NCBI GenBank assembly: GCA_029204045.2
Contig: JAQNDB010000479.1
Span: 1-64,000 of the forward strand
Direction of reading: 5' to 3'
Source: Tillandsia leiboldiana
Taxonomy: Eukaryota > Streptophyta > Magnoliopsida > Poales > Bromeliaceae
DNA length: 64,000 nucleotides
Numbering within the stretch: the first letter of the stretch is position 1; the number at the start of each line of letters is the position of its first letter. The notes below the pieces were generated by a model. The model was given only the letters and a program-made list of their open reading frames with translations, ran no database searches and was not told the origin of the DNA. The position numbers and the translations under genes are program-made. Shown piece after piece: positions 31,503-41,551 of this stretch.

Positions 31503-32958
31503 TCAGATTCATCTGAACTGATACAGCCGAGAATTTGGAAGATTTTCTTTAATCGCTTGTTCATTGATGATTGATTCTTATTTACCTTCTTTATTTCTTC
31601 CTTTACCTCAATTAGTTCATTTGATATACGTTCTTGCTCGTTGGAGAGCCTTTGCTGTTCTTTATAGATTGAGGTAACAGATGCATCATCATCAGAGTTG
31701 ATTGAGGTGCTTGTTGTGCTGGATGTGCTGGTTGGACTGGAGGAGTTGCTGCCGGTGCAGAGGTTGTCGCTTGTTGTTGTTGTTTTCGTTGCCGGTGAGG
31801 AGGTATTATGGGTTCATCTGGCTTCGTCGAGAGAGACTTTACAATTGTTGTTTCATTGATCGTTCCTAGACTGTGCATATAGGAACTTGCATTTGTGTCA
31901 GCTTTAAATTTGCGAAGAATGCGCATGATGATCATTGGATAAGGTAGTCTCTCTGAAGGATGAGCATGCTCCACATATCGCGCCATCTTTGTCCAGATGA
32001 CGTAAGGAATGTTTAAGTTAGCTCCCATTGCTGCTGTGGGGTTTCCAAGTAGATAAAGGAATATCATTCTCTCCCACCGAAGAACCTTTGTGTTCATGTT
32101 TGGAATGACATTATAACAAACAATTAAGTTTAAAAAGCGGTACTCTGGTCGTAGTTCTTTCGAGAAAACGGAGTTTCCTGTCGACCGAGTATCTGGAAGA
32201 CAGATTCCATCAACTACCACTCTCCAGGAGTAGGTGTTGAAGACTTGATTCTTCAGGTAATGAGTGCCATCGGCTCGGGCGTCTATCCCTAATACCTCTC
32301 CAATCAGTTGGGGCGTCACTTTGATCTTAACATTCTTGACCAATGTTTGAAAGTCTCGGCGTCCGCTCTCCTGATCAACTAGATAGCAAGCATTCTGATA
32401 AAACATTCTCACTGAGTGAAGACAATACCCAGTGGTCTCCGGAAAGTCGCAAATGGGAGCAAGACCTATCTGGTCAAACAAAGTCCCAAATGGCCGAGAA
32501 CGCTCCTTTAAGGCTTTTACATCAACATGCCTTTCTCCAATGCATTCCCTGTTTTCAAATTCCTTTATTCTAGCCGAGCTGACAAAGTCTTGTGGAGGTG
32601 CTTGGCTATCAACTGGTTGCTCAATGGAGATTCCTCGAGCACTTTCTCTTTTGCGAGCAACACTTTTTCTTCTTGTCTTCCCAGAAGTTTCTTCCATTGG
32701 AGCTTTGCCTTTTTCAGCAGCAGTAGGCGGAGCCTTTTCCTTTGATGTCTCTGCACGGGCTTTTCCTTTCGAAGCAGTAGAAACAGTCGTTGCTTCAACT
32801 TGTAGTTCATCCCAATCAATTGATTCCGTTTCAGATTCTGTATCGGAATCATCTTTAGCTTTCTTCGCTTTCTTAGCCTTCTTAGCCCTCTTGGGCTTGA
32901 CAGTGTCCTTGGTATGAACCATGGCAGCAAGTAGGAAAATAAACCAAGTGGTCACCAT
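31503..32958 (-). CDS. Sirevirus A env-like ORF (C-terminal frameshift)
   Basis: Translation from complement 32958 gives MVTTWFIFLLAAMVHTK, a short hydrophobic start, with a second Met at codon 13. A Lys/Ala-rich and acidic stretch follows (about residues 20-50), then a conserved domain (about 130-360) containing FENRECIGERHVDVKAL, PQLIGEVLGIDA, WRVVVDGICLPDTRS, YRFLNLIVCYNVIPN and YVEHAHPSERLPYPMIIMRI. A Gln/Pro/Ala-rich part is next. A one-base deletion near 31698 takes the frame off; copy B shows the intended end, a coiled coil (KEQQRLSNEQERISNELIE) and the acidic tail before a stop at 31503-31505. The core resembles the 'putative plant transposon protein' domain seen in many plant retroelement annotations. 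Position between pol and the 3' LTR matches the env-like ORF of Sireviruses. Membrane or receptor function is not shown. Confidence 0.85.
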
Positions 32959-32983
32959 TTTGATTGCTAGTGAAAAATGTATC

Positions 32984-33371
32984 CTGTGAAGACCAACTCA
33001 AGAACACATGATAAATTGTTAATTTTCAAAGATTTGAAAAATTGTACCCAAACAATCATAATCATGTAGAGAGACTAAGAATCAAATTAGTTTTGCAAAA
33101 GGACTTTTAAAAATAGATCAATTGCATGATTTTCGAAAATCCTTATTATATGCCCTAAAACCGAAATTTTTAGAAATCGAAGCCTAAAAATTCGTTAATC
33201 AGGAGAATACCTAGCATATAATCAAAACTAATCTACCCAGAGTTCTTATTTCAAAAGAAATTTGATCAAAAACCATCCACAAACGAAATCGATCCAAGAA
33301 ATTCATCACGTTTGAGGAGGAAAAAGAAAAACGGTGAAAAACCGAGATTTTGATCAAAAAAAAAAACTTAC
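32984..33371 (-). other. Candidate 5'UTR intron before the env-like ORF
   Basis: On the minus strand the donor is GTAAGTTT (from 33371) and the acceptor is GGTCTTCACAG ending at 32984, 25 nt before the first env ATG. The interval is 388 nt and AT-rich with an oligo-T run. The donor and acceptor are both conserved in copy B (about 50585 and 50202). This is inference from splice consensus only. Confidence 0.45.
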
Positions 33372-33484
33372 TTGTATTCGAAGAACTTGAGTTTGGAAAG
33401 CTCCAAGGTGCAATAGTTCTAGAGAGAGAGGCTCTAGAGACTTGAGAACAAAAGATTAAGGTAAAAGAAATCAAAACCCTCTTG

Positions 33485-33600
33485 TTCTTAATAAAACCCT
33501 AGCCGTGATCCGGATCGGATCGAGATTTCGATCCGGATCGGCCAGCCGCAGGAAGAAGCCTGCGTTCGGGATCCGGATCATCTTGCCCGATCCGGATCGG
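33485..33600 (-). promoter_or_regulatory. Candidate internal promoter: GATCCGGATC palindromes plus TATA-like site
   Basis: Four GATCCGGATC sites (33507, 33530, 33570, 33589) lie just upstream, in element sense, of TTTTATTAAG (complement about 33487-33496). The same site in copy B is TTTTATAAG. The same palindromes stand upstream of the LTR TATA box. The site lies about 530 nt before the env-like start and could drive a separate env transcript. Confidence 0.5.
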
Positions 33601-34536
33601 CTCCAACTTTTTCTTCAGAAAAATTTCAGAGAAATTCAAGAAAAACCAGAAAAAGATTGTAAGCACAATCGTGTATCAACTTTAAACAAAAATCATCGTT
33701 TCATACAACAAGAATGAGATTATGCCAAATCTATCAATAATATCCAAAAATGAAACGAGAATTTACAAAAATTAAATCCCTTAAAGTTGAACACCTTCAA
33801 TTACATCTAACTTGATCTTATGAGTAATGCCTTTATCAAATCATCAGTTCGGTAAAGAAAATGAAATACAAAGATCAATAGATGTTTGAAATCCCAAATA
33901 TGGTAGATAATTTATCTAGACAATCTATTGAAGAGAGTGGCTCTTTGAGCATCTTTCATTAAAAACCCACCTTATACCAACCTTGAAATTTGACGGAGTC
34001 AAGTATTTCAACATGCATTTTACTTAATCAAAAATTGAACAACCATGCTTGGTATACATGTGGTAGCTGCACACAATACTCGGACGACCGAGGTGGTAGC
34101 TCTTTCCTCCATGTGGTGGTAGTTTTCACACTCTTCATTGGGATGTAACTCTTTCCACATCTTTTGAGCATTTTACATTTCTTTGACTCCCCCTCAATTG
34201 GCTATCAATTATTTAAGATATAAAGTATTCAACCAAAAATTGATCTCGATTTCATACTCGACTAAGCAGTCAAATAAGATAATGACTATACCAAGAGATC
34301 ATTGAGAGAGAAATTGACTTTGATCACTTAGAAGATGATTTAATTAACATAAATGATCATTGCAACAGTGAAATATTATGATGGCAAAAGCATAATAAAT
34401 TTCTAAATGTGCGAAAAGATGCAATTAAAGTCAATTATGATCTATGCTCAATTAATGTCCTATGTACAAACATAGATAATGAACAAAACAAAACAAAAAC
34501 AAAAACCTATCCTAAGCAAAGGTTTCAAAAAGAAGT

Positions 34537-36606
34537 TTATTTCAAGGAAAGCATTCCAATTGCTTTTCGCAAATGAATAAAACGTTTTTGATCCAAAGGT
34601 TTTGTGAGAATGTCAGCTAATTGATCCTCAGTTGAAATATATGAAAGTTGAAGAGTATTTGATTCAACTAGCTCTCTAAGAAAATGATATCTAAGTTCAA
34701 TATGTTTTGTTCTAGAGTGCAACACAGGGTTTTTAGAAATGTTAATTGCACTTGTGTTGTCACAAAGAATTGTTACCGAAGATGCTGAAATCTGGAAGTC
34801 GCTCAACACACTCTTCATCCAAATGAGTTGGGTTGAACAACTACCCGCTGAAATGTATTCCGCTTCGGCAGTCGAGAGTGCTATGCAATTCTGCTTTTTA
34901 CTGTGCCATGCAACAAGGCAATGGCCAAGATAGAAGCATGAACCACTCGTGCTTTTCCGATCATCCACTGATCCTGCCCAATCGGCATCTGAGTATCCAA
35001 CAATATCCAAACTAGTTCCCATAGGATACCAAATTCCGAAATTAATTGATCCTTTGATGTACCGGATGATCCTTTTCACCGCTTTCAGGTGAACCTCCTT
35101 TGGTGCTGATTGATATCTCGCGCAAATCCCAACACTAAGGGATATATCCGGGCGACTAGCCGTGAGGTAAAGTAGACTTCCAATCATACTTCGATACAGT
35201 TTCTCGTCTACATTCTCACTTTGTGATTCACTTCCAAGTCCCTTGTGGCTAGTTCCCATTGGAGTCGGAAAATCCTTCGAATTTTCTAAGTCAAACTTTT
35301 TAACCAACTCCATTGCATACTTGGATTGACTCAAGTGAATACCTTCATCATTTTGTTTAATTTGCAATCCAAGGAAATAAGTCAATTCGCCCATCATGGA
35401 CATCTCAAATTCGCTTTCCATGGTCTCCGCGAATTTAGAAGCATCATTATCTCTTGTTGCGCCAAATACAATGTCATCGACATAGATTTGTGCTACAATG
35501 AAATTGCTTTGATAATGCTTCACAAAGAGAGTCCTGTCAGCTCCACCTCGAGTATAGCCCGTTTCCAAAAGGTGCTTTGTCAACCTTTCGTACCATGCTC
35601 GCGGTGCTTGTTTCAGACCGTAAAGAGCCTTTTTCAAACGAAAAACATGGTTAGGTTGTTTATGGTCTACAAAACCTTTCGGTTGAGCCACATAAACTTC
35701 CTCATTTAAAAACCCATTTAGAAACGCACTCTTAACGTCCATTTGAAATAATTTGATTTTAAAATGACAAGCAATAGCAAATAGTATACGAATGGACTCG
35801 AGTCTAGATACAGGGGCGAATGTTTCATCAAAGTCTATACCTTCTACTTGAGAGTAGCCTTGAGCAACTAATCGTGCCTTGTTACTGATGATAGTACCAT
35901 CCTCATTTTTCTTGTTCTTGAAAATCCATTTGGTACCTATCACATTATGTTGCTTTGGAGGCTTCGTTAATTCCCAGACTTTGTTTCGCTCAAATTGATG
36001 GAGCTCTTCCTGCATTGCTTTAATCCAGGAGTCATCCTGAAGAGCTTCATCTATGTTCTTTGGTTCGATTAAATATACGTAGCAAGCGAATCCACAAACC
36101 AACTGCCTCCGAGTTCTAACTCCTTCTTGTGGATCTCCAATAATATTCGATTCCGGATGATCCTTGGAGATTCGTAGCGTTTGTTGAAACGGAGTACTCG
36201 GAGGTATATGAGATGATTCCTGCACATCAGATAAACTTGAAGAACCATTAGATGCATCATTAATATTGGAAGTATTATTATGAGAAGATGCAATGGCAGG
36301 TGAATCATCATCTAGAGAGATATCGAGGGTAGATTTTCCAGATTCAAAGTGAAAAGCTTCATCTACTTTAACATTTATAGATTCTACGATCGTCTTAGAT
36401 TCCAAGTTAAATACTCGATATGCTCTACTATTTGTAGAATACCCCAAGAATATCCCTTCGTCACTTCGAGAGTCAAACTTCCCAAGATTTTCACGGTCAC
36501 GTAAAATGTAACACCGACTCCCGAAGATGTGAAAATATTTGATGTTGGGTTTTCTACCACACCATAGTTCATATGGTGTATTTAACGTTCCCGGGCGCAA
36601 ATAAAC
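34537..36606 (-). CDS. Sirevirus A pol, RT and RNase H
   Basis: Open from the in-frame TGA at 36607-36609 to the stop at 34537-34539 (about 688 codons). It starts with the end of integrase (VYLRPGTLNTPYELWCGRKP and GSRCYILRDRENLGKFD). RT follows with GTKWIFKNKKNEDG, ARLVAQGYSQVEGIDFDETF, QMDVKSAFLNG, LYGLKQAPRAWYERL and the catalytic YVDDIVFG. RNase H has YSDADWAGSVDDRKSTSG, SKKQNCIALSTAEAEYISA, LCDNTSAI, RTKHIELRYHFLRE and LADILTKPL. All expected catalytic blocks are visible, and this half is undamaged. It would be made only by readthrough of the TGA or from an unmutated relative. Confidence 0.92.
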   Translation of the reverse strand, partial: VYLRPGTLNTPYELWCGRKPNIKYFHIFGSRCYILRDRENLGKFDSRSDEGIFLGYSTNSRAYRVFNLESKTIVESINVKVDEAFHFESGKSTLDISLDDDSPAIASSHNNTSNINDASNGSSSLSDVQESSHIPPSTPFQQTLRISKDHPESNIIGDPQEGVRTRRQLVCGFACYVYLIEPKNIDEALQDDSWIKAMQEELHQFERNKVWELTKPPKQHNVIGTKWIFKNKKNEDGTIISNKARLVAQGYSQVEGIDFDETFAPVSRLESIRILFAIACHFKIKLFQMDVKSAFLNGFLNEEVYVAQPKGFVDHKQPNHVFRLKKALYGLKQAPRAWYERLTKHLLETGYTRGGADRTLFVKHYQSNFIVAQIYVDDIVFGATRDNDASKFAETMESEFEMSMMGELTYFLGLQIKQNDEGIHLSQSKYAMELVKKFDLENSKDFPTPMGTSHKGLGSESQSENVDEKLYRSMIGSLLYLTASRPDISLSVGICARYQSAPKEVHLKAVKRIIRYIKGSINFGIWYPMGTSLDIVGYSDADWAGSVDDRKSTSGSCFYLGHCLVAWHSKKQNCIALSTAEAEYISAGSCSTQLIWMKSVLSDFQISASSVTILCDNTSAINISKNPVLHSRTKHIELRYHFLRELVESNTLQLSYISTEDQLADILTKPLDQKRFIHLRKAIGMLSLK

Positions 36607-39600
36607 TCAATTAATTACATAGATTGCAGTGTTCACAGCTTCAGCCCAAAAATGTAGCGGTAAATTCCGGCTGTGAAGCATAACACGTGCCATCTCTTGA
36701 ACAACCCTGTTTTTGCGCTCGACAACACCATTCTGTTGAGGTGTATAGGGTGCAGAGAATTCATGCTTAATACCGTTTGAAGTGCAAAAGTCAATGAATT
36801 TAGAGTTAACGAATTCTCCACCTCTATCACTTCTAACACGAATGATCTTTTCATTCTTTTCAATCATAATACGAAGGCAAATCTCGTGAAAAGAATCAAA
36901 AGTATCAGCTTTCTCTTTTAAAAATGCTACCCAAGAATACCGAGAGAAATCATCAATCATCAAGAAAATATACCATTTACCTCCCAAAGATGGTTGACGA
37001 GTTGGCCCCATTAAATCCATGTGTAAAAGTTCCAAAGGCCGTTTTGTACCAACGTGGTTCAAGTTCTTGTGTGCAGTCCTGGACTGTTTCCCCTTTTGGC
37101 AACCACCACACACAATGTTTTGTTTAAATAGAAGTTTTGGAACCCCCTTGACCACGTCCTTGTTTGAAATTCTAGCAAGTTCCTTAAAGTTTATGTGACC
37201 TAGCCTTTCATGCCAAATTGTTTCATTAGTCAAAGAAACTAGATTACATTTTTCTGATATTTTATTAGGAATAACATAGCAATTGTTTTTAGATCTAACC
37301 CCTTTTAAAAGGAAGACATGGTCCTTATCAGTTACAACACATTCAACAGATGAAAAGTTAACTGAAAACCATTGTCGCAAAGTTGACTTATGCTTATGAG
37401 GTTAGTCTTAAGACCATCAACAAATAACACATTATTTAGAACCGGGCCATCTGGAATAGCTACTGTTCCTTTTCCAACAATTTTGGAAGATCGGCCGTCT
37501 CCGAAAACAACGAGTCCTCCGGAGATTTTCTCAAGATTTTGAAAACTATTTTTGTCACCGGTCATGTGACGGGAACACCCACTATCCAGATACCAAGACG
37601 AACTATCATATGCATGCAAGGAAACATTGGTAACAAGACAAGTAAAGATTTCACCTTTGCGCACCCAAACCTTTTTGGAATGCGTCGGTAATGGTCGTGA
37701 AGTTATATGCCTAGGTGAAAGCGTCTTGTTAAAACGATTGCTGCTCCATGATGAAGTCGTCTTGCGCGGTAAACTACCAAGGTTCTTTTCCTTCAATTGA
37801 TTTGCGATTGATTTCCGAGGAATCACCTTCGTGGTAGTCATTGCAAGAGGTGTTTGAGGTGAGCGTTTGACTCCCGTCTTGCAATATCTTCTTATGTGCC
37901 CTGAAACACCACAACGAAAACATACCTTAGATCTTGACGATCCCAAAAAGGATGAAGTAGGTTTGTTGTCGTTGTTTGTCTTGAATTCCGATGTCGGAGG
38001 AGGAGATACCGACTGAGGCACAAAAACTATCCCACTCGAACTTGGACTGTTTCCAGTTTGAGTGTACCCGAGGCCGAACCGATTTGTTTGACCAAGACCA
38101 AGAAGCCTATCCAACTTACTCCTTCCTGAAGAGAATCGCTGCAAGTCATCCTTGAGTTGGAAAATGGTCTTTGTCATTTCCAGGTTATCCTGTCGAGCCT
38201 CGTTGTAGAGCTTTGAGAAGTGATCCGTTTTATCCATCAGATTTGTATGTTCCTTCTCAAAAAGCTCATTGGACTCTTGAAGGGAAACATTTGCTTTTAT
38301 CAGATTTTCCCTTTCCACTTCAAGAGCGTTTGAGAGCGAAGTTGCCCTTTTTGCTTCTTCTTCGAGATCATGCAATCTCCCTCTCAAACTCTTGTTTTGC
38401 TTAGCCACTTTCTTTGAATCCCTCAAAAGTCTGTGGTAGGCTAGAGCAAAATCTTCACCTTCCGAATCATCCGATTCGTTGTCCGTTGCAATCTTTTCAA
38501 CAGTGGAGTTGGACAATGACTCGGACGTATTTGCCATAAAGCACATGAAGGGTGAAGATGTGGACGCGTGGAATGCCGTGGTGCTCTTTTCTTCATCACT
38601 TGAAGACGACTCATTTGACGTTGAGTTGTCATCCCAAGTGACGACTTGCATCGCCTTCTTCTTTGCCGGATACTTGTTGGGACACTCCGTTGCAATGTGG
38701 CCGTAGCCTCGACATTTGAAGCATTGTAGTTGTCCCTCTGAACTTTTCTTATCCTTTGAGAAGTTCTCTTGCTTTCTTGACTTGTAACTTGAAGTACCCT
38801 TGCCTTTGTTCGACTTTTCGAAGGATGGAGATTTACTTGAATTACCCCTTCGAAAGTTGCGGCGAAACTTCCTTGTCAAGAGCGCGAGCTGCTTCTCAAA
38901 TTCCTCCATAGAAAGGTTCTCGTCATCGTCTGAGGAGGATGTATCCGCGTCTTCTTCCTTAGTTGTTTTCAACGCATAACCTGAAGACTTAGAAGAGGAT
39001 GCTTTTCTAGAAGAATTGTTAGTAGTAAATGTCATTTCATATGTTTGTAATGAACCAACTAATTCTTCTACACGCATTTCGTCTGGGTGTTTAATAGTTT
39101 CAATGGCTGTAACCTTTGGGCGAAATCGTTCAGGAAGAGTTCTTAAGATCTTTCTTACAACCTTAAATTCTGGAATCTTCTCTCCCAGGTTAGCACATGA
39201 GTTTACGATGTCTTGCAATCGTGTATAGTAGTCCGTGAAAGATTCATTTTCTGCCATCAAGATAGAGTCAAACTTGCTCGTAAGCATTTGCAGTTTCTGA
39301 ATCTTCACGAGGTTAGTTCCCTCATGTGTAACCTGAAGAACATCCCAGATTTCTTTCGCAGTCTCACATGCCGAGACGCGAGAGAATTCAGTTTGAGATA
39401 AGGCATTAAAAATAGCATTAATTCCCTTACCATTGTAAGAAGATGAATCTAACTCTTCCTTGGTCCATTTCGACCTAGGTTTAAGGTGCGAACATCAGAG
39501 ATAATTTCAGTTGGATTAGACCATCCTAATTCAATTGATTGCCACACCCTTTCGTCGATGGAAATTAAAAAAAGCTTTCATCCGTACTTTCCAGTACGCA

Positions 39601-39653
39601 TAATTTGTTCCATCAAAGAAAGGGGGTCGATTGATGTTTCCACCTTCAACCAT
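36607..39653 (-). pseudogene. Sirevirus A gag, protease and integrase
   Basis: The start ATG is at complement 39651-39653, about 18 nt after the primer site. Copy B shows the full reading; here single-base indels near 39481, 39570 and 37365 and a TGA at 36607-36609 break it. Long open parts are 39308-37332 and 37380-36607. Gag has a first zinc knuckle (CFKCRGYGHIATEC), a coiled coil, a TQT motif (complement 38055-38063) and a second knuckle (CFRCGVSGHIRRYC). Protease has YLDSGCSRHMTG. Integrase has WHERLGHINFKEL, CGGCQKGKQSRTAH, LHMDLMGPTRQPS, RSDRGGEFVN and APYTPQQNGVVERKNR, with all three acidic residues. Confidence 0.88.
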
Positions 39654-39670
39654 TGTTTACAACCCTATTC

Positions 39671-39686
39671 CCGCTCCGATACCACT
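39671..39686 (-). promoter_or_regulatory. Sirevirus A primer-binding site
   Basis: Minus strand AGTGGTATCGGAGCGG directly adjoins the LTR edge at 39687. It is a variant of the initiator tRNA-Met complement (TGGTATCAGAGC, with one change). The same site is at about 56881-56896. Confidence 0.85.
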
Positions 39687-40064
39687 TGTTGGGTTATATG
39701 TAATATAGATCTAAATAGGGGAAAAAACACCTAGAGGGGGGTGAATAGGTGTAAACGTACAAACACTCAAAAATCGTTGCGATAAAAACCCAATGCGGAA
39801 ATAAAAATAACACGCAAGATTTTTACGTGGAAAACTCCATCACCGGAGTAAAAAACCACGGGACCGATAACACGGCGAAATCCACTAGAATTAAAACACG
39901 TACAAGGTGATTTACCGTACACACTTACGACTCAACCTTTTCCATACGCTCCTAGAGGATCTTCTCCGCTCGCTCCACGACGCTTCTCGAATCCACGATC
40001 TGCGCCCAACGCCGAATCCACGGCGTCCAACGTCGAATCCACGACGTCCGACCGAATCCACGGT

Positions 40065-40650
40065 CTTCATGTGACGCCCCACTTCCCAGGGGGTCACCCA
40101 TCCTAGAACTACTCTAGCTCTAGCACGCTTAACTCTCATGTTCCTCTTGGATCTTGCTACCATCCAAAATGCTATAGTCGGGTTAGAGATTTAGTCCTAT
40201 TATATCATTTATATAGAGGACTAATCCAAATTCCGGGGGTGTCACATTCTTCCCCCCTTTAAGCCCTGACGTCCACGTCAGACTCAAGCACACTCACAAG
40301 CACCAGGCGATGTGAGACTCGTCTCGCTAGCCTTAGCCGACCTTGTGAGGAGCTGCACTCCACTCACAACGGTCATTAGCCGGGGAGCCTCGCTCTACCC
40401 GCTATATAACCCTGGCTCAGCCGAGACTCATCTCACATTTCCGGCTGGTGAATGGCTCTGATACCAACTGTGACGCCCCACTTCCCAGGGGGTCACCCAT
40501 CCTAGAACTACTCTAGCTCTAGCACGCTTAACTCTCATGTTCCTCTTGGATCTTGCTACCATCCAAAATGCTATAGCCGGGTTAGAGATTTAGTCCTATT
40601 ATATCATTTATATAGAGGACTAATCCAAATTCCGGGGGTGTCACACTTCA
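40065..40650 (-). mobile_element. Cassandra-type TRIM (40070-40645), TSD CTTCA
   Basis: CTTCA at 40065-40069 and 40646-40650 flanks 576 bp. Two 177-bp LTRs (40070-40246, 40469-40645), nearly identical, begin TGTGACACCCC and end GGCGTCACA on the minus strand. A primer site (TGGTATCAGAGCC, complement 40454-40466) and a polypurine tract (complement about 40247-40260) lie inside. No ORF is present, as expected for this non-autonomous class. Each LTR carries a 5S-rRNA-like segment. The other Sirevirus LTR lacks this insert, so it arrived after the Sirevirus. Confidence 0.95.
40074..40135 (-). promoter_or_regulatory. 5S rRNA-like Pol III promoter segment in the Cassandra LTR (left)
   Basis: On the minus strand box A AGTTAAGCGTGCT (40122-40134), intermediate element AGGATGG (about 40098-40104) and box C TGGGTGACC (about 40092-40100) occur in 5S order and spacing. 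GGGAAGT follows. This matches the 3' half of plant 5S rRNA and is the diagnostic feature of Cassandra. It is not a 5S gene. The second copy is at about 40473-40534. Confidence 0.92.
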
Positions 40651-41551
40651 CCCAATAGCACCCTTCGAATCCACGAACGTGCCTCGCTCCGAATCCACGA
40701 GAGCGGTTGAACCTTGAATCCACAAGGACACGCGAATCCACGCGCCGATTTTGGGGTAAATCGTTGTTTTTGGGTGGTGATGATCCGCCGAATACTTAGA
40801 TCAAAGATAGATCGGAAATACCATCTAAGTATTCATTAGTTTGATTCAACTCAAGATATGAGTATGAAAACCTAGAATCAAACTAATCAATATAGACGAA
40901 GAAACATAGAGTATTATCTAATGATTTCCTTTCTTCTCTATATGTGGATCTTAGGCCGTATAGAATGATATTTGATTATGACGGCTCTATCTGCGTTAAC
41001 CCTAGAAAAAGAGTCATAGGGTCTATTTATAGGTTAGAAACATTTGGAAGGAGATAAGAATCAAAAACCTAACATTTCTGGAATTTTGACGGACGGCGAT
41101 CCGGATCGGATTTGGGCGATCCGGATTGCAGTAGCAAGAAAGACGGTTTTCAGAAAAACAATCGTTCGGGATCCGGATCGGAATGCCTGATCCGGATCGT
41201 TCATACAATTCAGAAAACTCAACGTTCAGGATCCGGATCGTGAGATGCTGCGATCCGGATTGAAGTAATGTATGAAACGACAACCTTCGGGATCCGGATC
41301 GCTGGCTCTGATCCGGATCCTGAACATGTCCGAACACCAGTTTTTGATTTTTATGCAATTAAAAATTCTTCCAGGTGTTTCTACACTACAAGAAGTATTC
41401 GGATCACCAAGAATCTTTAGTTAAACATACCTGATCCTTTTGAATTCTTCTTTCTTGAGATTGAGTTAAATGATCCAACCTTCTTCACCTTCAATCTTCA
41501 AGACTTGAACCTTTCACGAAACTACGCCAACTCAAATTCCGTAACAGAGTT

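Larger units (their letters stand above)
39687..41546 (-). repeat. Sirevirus A 5' LTR, containing Cassandra
   Basis: TATA box TATAAATA lies at complement 41024-41031, and palindromic GATCCGGAT sites at about 41098-41319 are upstream of it. It is split by the Cassandra TRIM at 40070-40645. Confidence 0.92.
29492..41551 (-). mobile_element. Ty1/copia Sirevirus, copy A (29497-41546), TSD GAGTT
   Basis: The element is bounded by GAGTT at 29492-29496 and 41547-41551. LTRs are 29497-30774 and 39687-41546 (1278 bp each once Cassandra is removed). On the minus strand the order is PBS, gag, protease, integrase, RT, RNase H, then an env-like ORF, which is the Ty1/copia order plus the Sirevirus 3' extension. 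Three polypurine-like motifs (34183, 31342, 30775) and a Gag with coiled coil and TQT also fit Sireviruses. The two LTRs differ at roughly ten positions by my reading, almost all transitions, suggesting a fairly recent insertion. Confidence 0.93.

Noticed and set aside
31612..32958. True signal peptide at the env-like N-terminus (MVTTWFIFLLAAM)
   Set aside because: The hydrophobic run is short, there is no clear cleavage site, and copy B and the 22-kb relative do not clearly keep it; translation may start at the second Met.
40074..40135. 5S rRNA gene
   Set aside because: Only the 3' half is 5S-like, and it is part of a 177-bp LTR flanked by PBS, PPT and TSD. It is Cassandra.
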